The notes under the pieces were generated by a model. That model was given only the letters and a program-made list of their open reading frames with translations. It was not told the DNA's origin and searched no databases. Position numbers and translations under genes: made by a program. Positions 1 to 9,731 of a stretch of 64,000 nt of DNA are shown one piece after another. Position 1 is the first letter of the stretch; every line of letters starts with the position of its first letter. The DNA is from Paraburkholderia podalyriae (lineage in GTDB: Bacteria; Pseudomonadota; Gammaproteobacteria; Burkholderiales; Burkholderiaceae). The DNA lies in NCBI RefSeq assembly GCF_014397785.1, contig NZ_VZQQ01000013.1:1-64000 (forward strand), given 5' to 3'.

Positions 1-1540
1 TTTTGCGGGGTCGCGGGGCGGGTTTCCCGGCGGATTTTCCGAGGGGTTTTGCCGCGCGCTTCGCAGCCGGTCGCGCGTCGCCGTCCATCTGCCGCGCCAA
101 CTCCGCCAGCACGCTTACCGCAGGCTCCAACCGCTCCGCCTCCGTATTGCCATACCCGATCACGAGCCCGTTGGTCTCCTCCGACACCTCGATCGCGAAC
201 CCCGACAGCGCGCGCGGGCTGAGCTCCCGCGCCTGCGCCCGCGCCGCGAGCGCGCGATCGTCGAGCGACGCGGGCAGCCGCAGCGTCAGATGCATGCCGC
301 AATCGCCGCCGAGAATCGTCGCCGCCGGAAAATGCTCGGCCAGCGCGTCGCGCAGCGCCTGCTGGCGCTCGCGGTACAGCCGCCGCATCCGCCCGAGATG
401 CCGCCCGAACTCGCCACTTTCGATGAAATGCGCTAGCGCCAGTTGCTCCAGCCGATGTCCACCGCGCAGCATCTCTCGCAGGGCAACAGCGGCGCGCGCG
501 GCGATCGCGCGAGGCAGCACGACGAAGCCGATGCGCAACGCCGGAAACATCGTCTTGCTGAACGAGCCGACGTACAGCACGGGCGCCTCGTCGACGAGGC
601 CCTGCATGCTCGCGATCGGCTCGCCGGTATGGCGCACTTCGCCGTCGTAATCGTCCTCGATCAGCCACGCGCCGCAGCGGCGCGCCTGCGCGATCAGCGC
701 AAGCCGCCGCGCCACAGAAAGCACCGCGCCCGTCGGATACTGATGCGCGGGAGACGTGTAGATCAGCTTCGGCGGATGCGTGCGCCACGCGTCGGCCGGC
801 ACGGCCATGCCTTCGGCGTCGACGGGAATCGGCAGTATGCGCAAGTCACCCGCGGTGAAGGCGGCCTTCGCGCCGCGATAGCCGGGGTCCTCGATCCATC
901 CGGTATGCCCGGGATCGGTCAGCAGTCGCACGCACAGATTCAGCGCCTCCTGCGCGCCCTCGGTGATCACGACCTGCGAGCCATCGCAGCGCACGCCGCG
1001 CGCCATCCGCAGATGCGCGGCGATCGCGTCGCGCAACGAGGGCTCGCCGGCCGGCGTGCCGTAGCCGAGCGCGCGCGGCAATGCGCGCTCCATCGCCCGT
1101 TCGAGCGCGCGCCGCCATGCGGCAAGCGGGAAACGGTCGAGCGCGGGCGTGCCGGGTGTCAGCGCGTAGGCGTTGTCGGCGTGATGGTGCGACGCCGCGA
1201 ACTGCTCGACGCGCGCCGCGTACACGACCTCCGGCGCGCTCGACGCCGCCGCCCGCTCGCCACGCGCGGCGGGGCTCGACAGCGGGCTCACACGCGTACC
1301 CTGGCGATCGGCGATCACATAGCCGACGGCGGCGAGATGCTCGTAGGCGATCACGACCGTGTTGCGCGACACGCCCATCTCGGCGGCCAGCAGTCGCGAC
1401 GACGGCAGCAGCGACCCGGCCGGCAGACGACCCGCGAGGATCGCCTGCTGCAGACGGTCGATCAGTTGCTTTTGCAGCGGCGCGGGCCGCGCGGCGACGG
1501 CGTCGTCCGCGTGGACGAGCGGTCCGATGATTTCGATCAT
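1..1540 (-). CDS. MocR/PdxR-like GntR regulator with aminotransferase-like domain (partial)
   Basis: The frame starts at an ATG at 1540 and is still open at base 2, so the C-terminus is outside the window; about 513 residues are visible. Residues ~10-80 form a GntR winged helix containing LPSSRLLAAEMGVSRNTV. Residues ~130-480 are a fold-type-I aminotransferase-like domain with IEDDYDGE and the PLP-lysine motif SFSKTMFPALRIG (Lys near residue 329). In the MocR family this domain binds PLP and acts as a sensor, often activating pyridoxal or amino-acid metabolism genes and repressing itself. The last visible residues form a Lys/Pro/Arg-rich tail beyond the fold. It is divergent from the acetyltransferase at 1633 with 92 bp between, so it may regulate that gene; this is inference. 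Family assignment is firm, the effector is unknown. Confidence 0.92.
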   Translation of the reverse strand, partial: MIEIIGPLVHADDAVAARPAPLQKQLIDRLQQAILAGRLPAGSLLPSSRLLAAEMGVSRNTVVIAYEHLAAVGYVIADRQGTRVSPLSSPAARGERAAASSAPEVVYAARVEQFAASHHHADNAYALTPGTPALDRFPLAAWRRALERAMERALPRALGYGTPAGEPSLRDAIAAHLRMARGVRCDGSQVVITEGAQEALNLCVRLLTDPGHTGWIEDPGYRGAKAAFTAGDLRILPIPVDAEGMAVPADAWRTHPPKLIYTSPAHQYPTGAVLSVARRLALIAQARRCGAWLIEDDYDGEVRHTGEPIASMQGLVDEAPVLYVGSFSKTMFPALRIGFVVLPRAIAARAAVALREMLRGGHRLEQLALAHFIESGEFGRHLGRMRRLYRERQQALRDALAEHFPAATILGGDCGMHLTLRLPASLDDRALAARAQARELSPRALSGFAIEVSEETNGLVIGYGNTEAERLEPAVSVLAELARQMDGDARPAAKRAAKPLGKSAGKPAPRPRK

Positions 1541-1632
1541 GGTGGTGGCTGGACCTATCGAATGATGGTGTCGTGGATCTTTTGAACATACCACGTTTGC
1601 CGTATCGTTCCTGCATCGACAGGAGAACAGAC

Positions 1633-2367
1633 ATGGAACCCACACGTAACGTCTACGGCCAGCCGATCGGCGTGCCCGTGCCCGGCTGGCACGGCGCGCA
1701 GCCGCCGGGCCGCGAACCGCTGACCGGCCGTTATTGCCGGCTCGAACCCGTCGACGTCGAGCGCCACGCGGCCGACCTGTTCGATGCGTACCGCTCGGCC
1801 ACCGACGGGCGCGACTGGACCTATCTCGCGGTCGGCCCGTTCGACAGCCTCGCGGCCTATCGCGAGCATCTGACGCGGATGGCGGCATCGAAAGATCCGC
1901 TGCACTACGCGGTGATCGACCTCGCGACCGGCAAGCCAGTCGGCACGCTCGCTCTGATGCGAATCGATCCCGCCAACGGCGTGATCGAAGTCGGCCACGT
2001 TGTGTATTCGCCGCGGCTCAAGCGCACGCGCATCGCGACCGAAGCGATGTTCGTGCTGCTCGGCGAAGTGTTCGACAAGCTCGGCTACCGGCGTTTCGAG
2101 TGGAAATGCGATTCGCTGAACGAGCCGTCGCGCAAGGCCGCGCTGCGCTATGGATTCACGTTCGAGGGAATCTTCCGGCAGGCGATCGTCTACCGCGAGC
2201 GCAATCGCGACACAGCGTGGTTTTCGATCATCGACAGCGAGTGGCCGGCGTTGCGCTCGTGCTATCAACGCTGGCTCGACGCGGACAACTTCGATGCGCA
2301 AGGGCAGCAGGTCGAGCGGCTCGCCGATCTGATCGCGCAGCGGCGAGGGGCGGACGAGGCCCGGTAA
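1633..2367 (+). CDS. GNAT family N-acetyltransferase, RimJ/RimL-like
   Basis: 244 residues. The ATG at 1633 is chosen because AGGAG lies about 8 bases upstream; an earlier in-frame start would run into the divergent promoter region. After an N-terminal extension (residues 1-35) the protein shows the RimJ/RimL-type layout: RLEPVDVERHAADLF at the start of the fold, VGTLALMRIDPANG in the central sheet, the segment KRTRIATEAMFVLL around the acetyl-CoA loop, and FEWKCDSLNEPSRKAALRYG near the C-terminal half. Such enzymes transfer acetyl groups to ribosomal proteins or small amines in the cytoplasm; the substrate here cannot be read. It is a single gene divergent from the MocR-type regulator. Confidence 0.88.
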   Translation: MEPTRNVYGQPIGVPVPGWHGAQPPGREPLTGRYCRLEPVDVERHAADLFDAYRSATDGRDWTYLAVGPFDSLAAYREHLTRMAASKDPLHYAVIDLATGKPVGTLALMRIDPANGVIEVGHVVYSPRLKRTRIATEAMFVLLGEVFDKLGYRRFEWKCDSLNEPSRKAALRYGFTFEGIFRQAIVYRERNRDTAWFSIIDSEWPALRSCYQRWLDADNFDAQGQQVERLADLIAQRRGADEAR

Positions 2368-2400
2368 AACCAGACGATCGAATCAGCGCGCCGCCGATGA

Positions 2401-2637
2401 AATCCCGCCGGCGCGCACCTGCAGATTCTGCCCGGCATGGGTCACCTGTCTCCGCTCGAGGCGCCGTCGGCGCTCGTCACCGCGATCCGCGGATTCATCG
2501 GCGAACTGGACAGCGTGCCCTCCTACGTGATCTCGTATCCGCCTTCGCGAGCCAGCGAAGCCGACGCCCAAGCGCGGTTCGCGCCGTGCATGGTAAATTC
2601 CAGCGACGGCAAGGCAACTCCAGGAACGTTCGGGTGA
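2401..2637 (+). pseudogene. C-terminal remnant of an alpha/beta hydrolase
   Basis: An open stretch after a stop at 2398-2400 encodes LQILPGMGHLSPLEAP followed by ALVTAIRGFIGEL. This is the usual C-terminal end of alpha/beta hydrolases: the catalytic-His strand (GxGH), the P/EAP turn and the last helix. No nucleophile elbow (GxSxG) or N-terminal part exists upstream, because the acetyltransferase gene ends at 2367. Downstream of about 2520 the translation no longer looks like a protein. I read it as a fossil left by a deletion. No start with a ribosome site is visible, so expression is unlikely. Confidence 0.55.
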
Positions 2638-2688
2638 CCTGAACATCTTCGTCCGGTCCACCCGCCACTGGCGAGACAAGGTAGATCG

Positions 2689-4215
2689 ATGATCGACGTG
2701 AGTCAGCGTATTGTCCGGCGGCGCATCTACGTTGCGCTGTGCGCCTGCGCCGCACTGGCCGGCTGCATGGTCGGCCCCGACTACCACTCGCCACTCGCGC
2801 CGGCCACCAACACCTTCACCGCCACGCCGCTGCCCGACCAGACCGCGTCCGCGCCGGGCCCCGCCGGCCTGCCCCAGCGCTTCGCGCCGGCCGAGGATAT
2901 TCCCGCCGCATGGTGGACGCTGTTTCATTGCGAGCCACTCGACGCGCTGATCCGCGAGGCCATCGCCAACAGTCCGAACATGGCCGCGGCAGAGGCCGCG
3001 TTGCGACAAGCCCGCGAGAATTTCCTGGCGCAAGCCGGCGGCACCTTGCTGCCGAGCGTCGACGCGCAACTTGGCGCCACCCGCGAAAAAATCAACGGCA
3101 TCGCGTTCGGCCAGCCCGGCCTCGTCGAGGAATTCAATCTCTACAACGCGTCGGTCAACGTCTCGTACAAGCTCGACGTGTTCGGCGGCGCGCGGCGCGA
3201 ACTCGAAGCGCTGCATGCGCAGATCGACTATCAGCGTTTCCAGTTGCAAGCCGCCTATCTCGCGATATCGGCCAACCTCGTAACGGCGGCCGTCAAGCAA
3301 GCGTCGGTGCGCGCGCAGATCGACGCGACCGAGCGGATCGCCACCGAGGAAGAACAGCAACTGAACGTGCTGAACCAGCAGCTCGCACTTGGCGGCGTGA
3401 GCCGCGCGGCCGTGCTCGCGCAGGAAACGCTGCTCGCGCAGACCCGCGCGACGCTGCCGCCGCTCTATCAGCAACTCGATCAGGCGCGCCATCAGATCGC
3501 GGTACTCGCCGGCAAACTGCCAGGCGATAGCTCGGTGCCCGACTTCACGCTCGACATGTTCTCGCTGCCCGACACGCTGCCCGTGAGCCTGCCGTCGTCG
3601 CTGGTGCGCCAGCGCCCCGACATCCTCGCCGCCGACGCCACGCTGCATCAGGCGAGCGCGCAGGTCGGCGTCGCGACCGCGGCGATGTATCCGCAGATCA
3701 CGCTCTCCGCGAGCTACGGCGCCGAGGCGTTGACGCCGGCACAGGTTCTCAGGGCCGGCAGCACGATCTGGAGCATCGGCGCGGGCCTGCTGCAACCCGT
3801 CTTTCACGGTGGCCAGCTGAGCGCGCAGAAGCGCGCGGCCGAAGCCGCCTACGAGCAGGCCGGCGCGCAATATCGCGAGACGGTGCTGCTTGCGTTCCAG
3901 AACGTCGCGGACACGCTGCGCGCGCTCGAACACGACGCGACCGGTCTCAAGGCGCAGACTGACGCGTCGCGCGCCGCGAGCGATTCGCTCGAACTGACGC
4001 GCGGGCAGTATCGCGTCGGCGGCGTGAGCTACCTCGCGCTGCTGGACGCGCAACGCCAGTATCAGCAAACGGTCGTGAGTCTCACGCAGGCGCAGGCAGC
4101 GCGTTACGCCGATACAGCGGCGCTGTTCCAGGCGCTCGGCGGCGGCTGGTGGAATGCCGCCGCGTCGGACTCGTCGTCACCCGCAGCAACAGCAACCGCC
4201 GCAACGCCACACTGA
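2689..4215 (+). CDS. RND efflux outer-membrane lipoprotein, NodT/OprM family
   Basis: 508 residues, the TolC-like outer-membrane channel of a tripartite pump. The N-terminus is a lipoprotein signal ending in LAGC (Cys26), directly followed by MVGPDYHSP, typical of NodT-family factors (usual length 460-510). Two OEP repeats are visible, roughly residues 90-280 and 300-490, each starting with a long helical segment (NSPNMAAAEAALRQARENF; RQRPDILAADATLHQASAQ). A short ribosome site (AAGGTAG) precedes the ATG. First gene of an efflux operon: adaptor 50 bp downstream, permease after it. The C-terminal tail is Ala/Ser/Thr-rich. No regulator is adjacent, so control and substrates are unknown. Confidence 0.95.
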   Translation: MIDVSQRIVRRRIYVALCACAALAGCMVGPDYHSPLAPATNTFTATPLPDQTASAPGPAGLPQRFAPAEDIPAAWWTLFHCEPLDALIREAIANSPNMAAAEAALRQARENFLAQAGGTLLPSVDAQLGATREKINGIAFGQPGLVEEFNLYNASVNVSYKLDVFGGARRELEALHAQIDYQRFQLQAAYLAISANLVTAAVKQASVRAQIDATERIATEEEQQLNVLNQQLALGGVSRAAVLAQETLLAQTRATLPPLYQQLDQARHQIAVLAGKLPGDSSVPDFTLDMFSLPDTLPVSLPSSLVRQRPDILAADATLHQASAQVGVATAAMYPQITLSASYGAEALTPAQVLRAGSTIWSIGAGLLQPVFHGGQLSAQKRAAEAAYEQAGAQYRETVLLAFQNVADTLRALEHDATGLKAQTDASRAASDSLELTRGQYRVGGVSYLALLDAQRQYQQTVVSLTQAQAARYADTAALFQALGGGWWNAAASDSSSPAATATAATPH

Positions 4216-4265
4216 CCGTGCCCTGACCCAACCCAGCTCGCCCCAAGCCGAGCAAGGACATCACG

Positions 4266-5417
4266 ATGGCCGAAAGAAAACGGATGACGAAGCGGATGGT
4301 GATCATGTTGATCTGCGTCGGCCTGCTGCTCGCCGCGCTGATCGGCTTCAACCTGTTCCGCGCGCACATGTTCGCGAAGTTCATGGCGGCCAACACCACG
4401 CCGCCCGCCACGGTCTCCGCGGTGGTGGTCCACTATCAGTCGTGGCAGCCGCAGCTCGCGGCGGTCGGCAGCCTGCGCGCGGTGCGCGGCGTCGACGTGA
4501 CGACCGAAGTCGCCGGTCTCGTGCGCGGGGTGGCGTTCGTGTCGGGGCAGGAAGCGAAAGCCGGACAGATCCTCGTGCGACTCAACGACGACAGCGACGT
4601 CGCGCTGCTGCAGTCTTTGCAGGCCGCGGCCCAACTCGCGCAGACGGTCTACGAGCGCGACCGTGCGCAGTACGACATCAAGGCGATCGCGAAGGCGCAG
4701 CTCGACGCCGACGCGGCCGACCTCAAGGGCAAGAAGGCGCAGGTCGCGCAACAGCAGGCGCTCGTCGACAAGAAGACGATTCGCGCGCCGTTCGCGGGGC
4801 GCCTCGGCATCACGACGATCAATCCGGGGCAATACCTGAATCCCGGCGATGCGATCGTCACGCTGCAAGCGATCGATCCGATCTACGCCGACTTCTCGGT
4901 GCCGCAACAGCAGCTCGGCCAACTCGCGATCGGCGCGACCGTTATCGTCGATACCAACGCGTACAGCGGGAAAACCTTCACCGGCAAGATCCAGTCGATG
5001 AGTCCGAAAGTCGATAGCGCGACGCGCAACGTACAGATCGAAGCGAGCGTCGACAATCGCGAGCGCAAGCTGCTGCCCGGCATGTATGCGAACGTCAGGA
5101 TCGACTCGGGCGCCGAACAGCGCTACCTGACCCTGCCGCAAACGGCGATCACCTACAACCCGTATGGGGCGACCGTGTTCGTCGTGAAGCCCGGCACGCA
5201 GCCCAACGCGCAAGGCAAGACGCTGCCCGTCGCGCAGCAGGTGTTCGTGACACCGGGGCCGACGCGCGGCGACCAGGTGGCGATTCTGAAGGGCATCGAC
5301 GACGGCACGCGGGTCGTGACGAGCGGCCAGATCAAGCTGAAGAACGGCACGCCGCTGATCATCGACAACCGGGTTCAGCCGTCGGACAGTCCGAATCCGA
5401 CGCCGCAGGAACAATAA
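4266..5417 (+). CDS. RND efflux periplasmic adaptor (membrane fusion protein)
   Basis: 383 residues. An N-terminal membrane anchor (residues ~10-30, VIMLICVGLLLAALIGF) without lipobox leads into the adaptor fold: a barrel-sandwich half TEVAGLVRGVAFVSGQEAKAG at ~80-105, a short alpha hairpin rich in Ala/Gln (~115-170), the second lipoyl half FAGRLGITTINPGQYLNPGD, then the beta-barrel and membrane-proximal domains (to ~370). It links the permease at 5434 to the outer-membrane channel at 2689. The short hairpin and the sequence around IDPIYADFSVPQQQL resemble the MexH/MdtA branch. Spacing to the permease is 16 bp, consistent with one transcript. Confidence 0.95.
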   Translation: MAERKRMTKRMVIMLICVGLLLAALIGFNLFRAHMFAKFMAANTTPPATVSAVVVHYQSWQPQLAAVGSLRAVRGVDVTTEVAGLVRGVAFVSGQEAKAGQILVRLNDDSDVALLQSLQAAAQLAQTVYERDRAQYDIKAIAKAQLDADAADLKGKKAQVAQQQALVDKKTIRAPFAGRLGITTINPGQYLNPGDAIVTLQAIDPIYADFSVPQQQLGQLAIGATVIVDTNAYSGKTFTGKIQSMSPKVDSATRNVQIEASVDNRERKLLPGMYANVRIDSGAEQRYLTLPQTAITYNPYGATVFVVKPGTQPNAQGKTLPVAQQVFVTPGPTRGDQVAILKGIDDGTRVVTSGQIKLKNGTPLIIDNRVQPSDSPNPTPQEQ

Positions 5418-5433
5418 GCGAGGCCGCCCGATC

Positions 5434-8400
5434 ATGTTCACGGACACCTTCATCCGCCGGCCGGTACTGGCTTCGGTCGTGAGCCTGCTGATCCTCGTGC
5501 TCGGGCTGCGCGCGCTCGCGGTGCTGAAGGTCAGCCAGTATCCGCAGACCCAGAACGCGGTCGTCACGATCATGACGGCCTACTATGGCGCGAACTCGGA
5601 CACCATCGCCGGCTTCATCACGCAGCCGCTCGAAGCGGCGATCGCGCAGGCGCAGGGCATCGACTACCTGTCGTCGACGAGCATCACGGGCGTGTCGACG
5701 ATCACCGCGACGCTGCGTCTGAACTACGATGCGAACCGCGCGCTCACCGAGATCAACACGCAGATCGGCTCGGTGCGCAACCAGTTGCCGCCGCAGGCGC
5801 AGCAGCCGGTGCTGACGGTGCAGACCGGGCAGACCACCGACGCGATGTACATGGGCTTCTACAGCAACGTGCTGCCGAGCAACAACGTCACGGACTACCT
5901 GCTGCGCGTGGTCAAGCCGAAGCTCGATTCGATCCAGGGCGTGCAGACCGCCGAAGTGCTCGGCGGCCGGCAGTTCGCGATGCGCGCGTGGCTCGATTCC
6001 GCGCGGCTCGCCGCGCACGGCGTAAGCGCGAGCGATGTGTACACCGCGCTCGGCAACAACAACTATCTCGCCACGCTCGGCACGACGAAGGGGCAGATGG
6101 TCAGCGTCGACCTGGAAGCGGGCACGGACCTGCATACCGTCGACGACTTCAAGCAGCTCGTCGTCAAGCAGAAGAACGGCTCGATCGTGCGTCTCGAGGA
6201 CGTCGCGAACGTCGTGCTCGGCGCCGACAGCTACGACTTCAACGTCGCGTTCAGCGGCAAGCGGTCGGTGTTCATTGGCATCAAGGTCGCGCCGGACGCG
6301 AACATTCTCGATGTGGCCAAGCGCGTGAAAGCCGTGTTCCCCGATCTGCAGAAGCAGTTTCCGACCGGCATGACGGGCGACATCGTTTATGACGCGACCG
6401 ACTTCGTCAACACCGCGATCGCGGAAGTGATCAAGACGCTCGTCGAAGCGCTCGTGATCGTGACCGTCGTGATCTTCCTGTTTCTAGGCAGCTTCCGCGC
6501 GGTGATCGTGCCGCTGATCGCGATGCCGCTGTCGCTGATCGGCACGTTCTTCGTGATGCAGGTGCTCGGCTATTCGATCAATCTGCTCACGCTGCTCGCG
6601 CTGGTGCTCGCGATCGGGCTCGTCGTCGACGACGCGATCATCGTCGTCGAGAACGTCGATCGGCACATGAAGCACGAAGGCAAGACGCCGTTCGACGCCG
6701 CGCTGATCGCCGCGCGCGAACTGGGCGGCCCGATCGTCGCGATGACCGTCGTGTTGATCGCCGTGTATGCGCCGATCGGCTTCCAGGGCGGGCTGACGGG
6801 CGCGCTCTTCACCGAGTTCGCGTTCACGCTCGCGGGGGCGGTGACGGTATCGGGCGTGATCGCACTCACGTTGTCGCCGATGATGTGCTCGCGCTTTTTC
6901 CGCGCCGAGCAGGACGCGGGGCGCTTCGCGCGTTTCGTCGACCGCCAGTTCGAGCGTGTGCATCGCGGCTACGGCCGCCTGTTGCATGCGACGCTCGACA
7001 CCTGGCCCGTGTTCGTGATCATGGGCGCGCTGCTGCTGTGCGGCACGGTGTATCTGTTCATGACCTCGAAGTCGGAACTCGCGCCGCAGGAAGACCAGGG
7101 CATCGTGCTCTCGCAGATCATCGGGCCGCCGAACGCGACGATCCAACAGATGCAGACCTACGCGGACCAGGTGTTCGATGCGTCGAAGGGGCTGCCCGAA
7201 TACTCGCAGATGTTCCAGCTCACGGGCTCACCGACCATCAACCATGGTATCGGCGGCGTGCTGTTCAAGACCTGGGATAAGCGCGGCAAGAACGCGACCG
7301 TTCTACAGCAGGAGTTGCAGCAGAAGTGGAACCAGATCGCGGGGGCGCGCGTCGCCGCGTTCCAGTTTCCGCCGCTGCCGGGCTCCCAGGGCTTGCCGGT
7401 GCAGTTCGTGATCAGCACGACCGAGCCGTTCGAAAACCTTAACGAGGTGTCGCAAGCGGTGCTCGAAAAAGCGCGCGAGAGCGGCATGTTCTTCTTCGTC
7501 GATACCGACCTGAAAATCGATAAGCCGGAAGCGAAGCTCGTCGTCGATCGCGACAAGGTGGCCTCACTCGGGCTGTCGCAGAGCGACGTCGGACAGGCGC
7601 TCGGGTCGGCGCTGGGCGGCGGCTACGTCAACTATTTCTCGATTGCGGGACGCTCGTACAAGGTGATCCCGCAGGTGTTGCAGACCGACCGGCTCAATCC
7701 GCAGCAGGTGCTCGACTACTATCTGCGCACGCCGGACGGCAGTGTGATTCCGGCGTCGACGGTCGCGCATCTGCAGCATAGCGTGGTGCCCGAATCGATC
7801 AACCACTTCCAGCAGTTGAACTCGGCGACGATCTCCGGCGTGATCGTGCCGGGCGTGTCGCAAGGCCAGGTGCTCGACTTTCTGCGCAAGGCGACCGCGC
7901 AGGTCGCGCAGGCCGGCTATTCGGCCGATTACTCGGGAGAGTCGCGCCAGTTCGTGCAGGAGTCGGGCGGCTTCGTCATCACGCTGCTGCTCGCGACGAT
8001 CATCGTGTTCCTCGCGCTTGCGGCGCAATTCGAGAGCTTCCGCGATCCGATTGTGATCCTGATCTCGGTGCCGATGGCGCTGTTCGGCGCGCTGATCTTC
8101 ATCAACGTCGGTCTGACGACGCTCAACATCTACACCCAGGTCGGCCTCGTCACGCTGATGGGGCTCGTCAGCAAGCACGGCATCCTGATCGTGCAGTTCG
8201 CCAACGAACTGCAGCGCGCCGGCCGCGCGAAGCGTGAAGCGGTCGAGGAAGCGGCGGGCGTGCGGCTGCGCCCGATCCTGATGACGACCGCGGCGATGGT
8301 GCTCGGCGTGGTGCCGCTCGTGATCGCGTCGGGCGCGGGCGCGGCGGGCCGCAACGCGATGGGGCTCGTGATCTTCACGGGGATGTCGATCGGCACGCTG

Positions 8401-8502
8401 TTCACGTTGTTCGTCGTGCCGGCGATGTACATGTTTCTGGCCACCGATCATCAGCGGCATGCTCAGTCGCCGAAAGCCGGCGACGCGGGTCGGGCGGGCT
8501 AG
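5434..8502 (+). CDS. RND efflux inner-membrane permease (HAE1 family)
   Basis: 1022 residues, full length for an AcrB/MdtB/MexI-type proton-drug antiporter. It starts MFTDTFIRRPVLASVVSLLI (first transmembrane helix), has two large periplasmic loops (about 35-330 and 560-870) and two sets of transmembrane helices. The proton-relay Asp pair is visible in TM4 (AIGLVVDDAIIVVENVDRHM), and the TM10-TM11 region carries GLVSKHGILIVQFANEL. The N-terminal sequence VSQYPQTQNAVVTI is closer to the MexI/MdtBC branch than to AcrB. It is third in the operon with the channel and adaptor; 137 bp separate it from the next gene. Substrates cannot be predicted from sequence. Confidence 0.96.
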   Translation: MFTDTFIRRPVLASVVSLLILVLGLRALAVLKVSQYPQTQNAVVTIMTAYYGANSDTIAGFITQPLEAAIAQAQGIDYLSSTSITGVSTITATLRLNYDANRALTEINTQIGSVRNQLPPQAQQPVLTVQTGQTTDAMYMGFYSNVLPSNNVTDYLLRVVKPKLDSIQGVQTAEVLGGRQFAMRAWLDSARLAAHGVSASDVYTALGNNNYLATLGTTKGQMVSVDLEAGTDLHTVDDFKQLVVKQKNGSIVRLEDVANVVLGADSYDFNVAFSGKRSVFIGIKVAPDANILDVAKRVKAVFPDLQKQFPTGMTGDIVYDATDFVNTAIAEVIKTLVEALVIVTVVIFLFLGSFRAVIVPLIAMPLSLIGTFFVMQVLGYSINLLTLLALVLAIGLVVDDAIIVVENVDRHMKHEGKTPFDAALIAARELGGPIVAMTVVLIAVYAPIGFQGGLTGALFTEFAFTLAGAVTVSGVIALTLSPMMCSRFFRAEQDAGRFARFVDRQFERVHRGYGRLLHATLDTWPVFVIMGALLLCGTVYLFMTSKSELAPQEDQGIVLSQIIGPPNATIQQMQTYADQVFDASKGLPEYSQMFQLTGSPTINHGIGGVLFKTWDKRGKNATVLQQELQQKWNQIAGARVAAFQFPPLPGSQGLPVQFVISTTEPFENLNEVSQAVLEKARESGMFFFVDTDLKIDKPEAKLVVDRDKVASLGLSQSDVGQALGSALGGGYVNYFSIAGRSYKVIPQVLQTDRLNPQQVLDYYLRTPDGSVIPASTVAHLQHSVVPESINHFQQLNSATISGVIVPGVSQGQVLDFLRKATAQVAQAGYSADYSGESRQFVQESGGFVITLLLATIIVFLALAAQFESFRDPIVILISVPMALFGALIFINVGLTTLNIYTQVGLVTLMGLVSKHGILIVQFANELQRAGRAKREAVEEAAGVRLRPILMTTAAMVLGVVPLVIASGAGAAGRNAMGLVIFTGMSIGTLFTLFVVPAMYMFLATDHQRHAQSPKAGDAGRAG

Positions 8503-8639
8503 CGGCTGTGGGTTCGCGCATTCGGCGCGCACGTTGTCCGCAATTCGAAAGCCGTTGTCCTGATGCCGTTACGCGCATCCTTTAGACTACGGTGCATTCG
8601 CCGCGCAACGCGGCGCACGATCAACAGGAGCCAGGCACG

Positions 8640-9608
8640 ATGAAAGCGATCCAGTTCAAATCCTTTGGCAGCCCCGACGTGCTTGAATACGTCGATCTGC
8701 CGACGCCTCGAGCCGATGCGGACCATGCGGTCGTGCGGGTCATGGCGGCCTCGGTCAATCCGAGCGACGTGAAAAACGTGTCTGGCCATTTCGAGCACAC
8801 GGTGCTGCCACGCACGCCGGGGCGCGACTTCAGCGGCGTAGTGGTGGACGGGCCGGCCGCATGGCTCGACGCCGAGGTGTGGGGCACCGGCGGCGACATC
8901 GGCTTCACGCGCGACGGCACGCACGCCGAGTACCTCAGCATTCCGGTCGCCGCGCTGGCACGCAAGCCGGTCGCGCTGAACCACGCCGAGGCGGCGGCGA
9001 TCGGCGTGAACTTCGTGGTCGCGTGGCTCGGCGCCGTCGAATATGCCAGCTTGCAGGCCGGTGAGACCATTGCCGTGCTTGGCGCGGGCGGCGGTGTCGG
9101 CGGCGCGGTCGTGCAGATCGCGAAAGCACGGGGCGCGCGGGTGATCGCCGTCGACCGCCGGCCGCTCGATCCGGCCTCGCCCGCTGGGCGCCTGATCGAC
9201 GCCTACGTGCCGTTCGACGAACACGCGGCCGAACGGGTGCGCGAGCTGACCGGCGGCGCGGGTGCCGAAGTCGTCTACGACACGGTCGGCGGCGTCGCGT
9301 TCGAGACCGCGCTGAGTCTCGCGAGGCGGCGCGGACGCGTGCTCGAAATCAGCGGGACCGGCAAGCGCCGCGTCGAGTTCGATCTGATCGATTTCTATCA
9401 CAATGAGACGCAATTGCTCGGCGTCGACAGTGCCAAGCTCGGCGTCGCGCAATCGGCGCCGTTGATGACGGCGCTCGTCGAGGGCTTCGACAACGGCAAG
9501 CTGAGCGGCCCGGCGATCGCGCAGGAATTTCCGCTCGCCCGCGCGCGCGAAGCCTACGAAGCGGTCGCCGCCGGCACACGCGGACGCATTGTGATTCGCA
9601 TGCAATAA
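8640..9608 (+). CDS. NADPH:quinone oxidoreductase-like MDR family enzyme
   Basis: 322 residues. The ATG at 8640 follows CAGGAG with a good spacing and begins MKAIQFKSFGSPDVLEYVDL, the usual start of zeta-crystallin/QOR-type medium-chain dehydrogenases. The N-terminal GroES-like domain (1-125) lacks the structural and catalytic Cys/His zinc ligands of alcohol dehydrogenases (it shows PRTPGRDFSGVVVDG). The Rossmann domain carries the nucleotide motif AVLGAGGGVGGAVVQIAKA near residue 150. Expected role is soluble NAD(P)H-dependent reduction of quinones or enones. It stands alone on the plus strand between the efflux operon and a DUF4337 gene, so physiology is open. Confidence 0.88.
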   Translation: MKAIQFKSFGSPDVLEYVDLPTPRADADHAVVRVMAASVNPSDVKNVSGHFEHTVLPRTPGRDFSGVVVDGPAAWLDAEVWGTGGDIGFTRDGTHAEYLSIPVAALARKPVALNHAEAAAIGVNFVVAWLGAVEYASLQAGETIAVLGAGGGVGGAVVQIAKARGARVIAVDRRPLDPASPAGRLIDAYVPFDEHAAERVRELTGGAGAEVVYDTVGGVAFETALSLARRRGRVLEISGTGKRRVEFDLIDFYHNETQLLGVDSAKLGVAQSAPLMTALVEGFDNGKLSGPAIAQEFPLARAREAYEAVAAGTRGRIVIRMQ

Positions 9609-9731
9609 CCGTCCCTCTGTCACACCGCATTGAAGGCGCGGTCTCCGGCCCCACGCAACACGCTAAGATTGAGGCCGCCGGGGGCCGCGCCGCCCGGCTA
9701 TGACGACGAAAGCATTGCCCCGGAGAATCCG

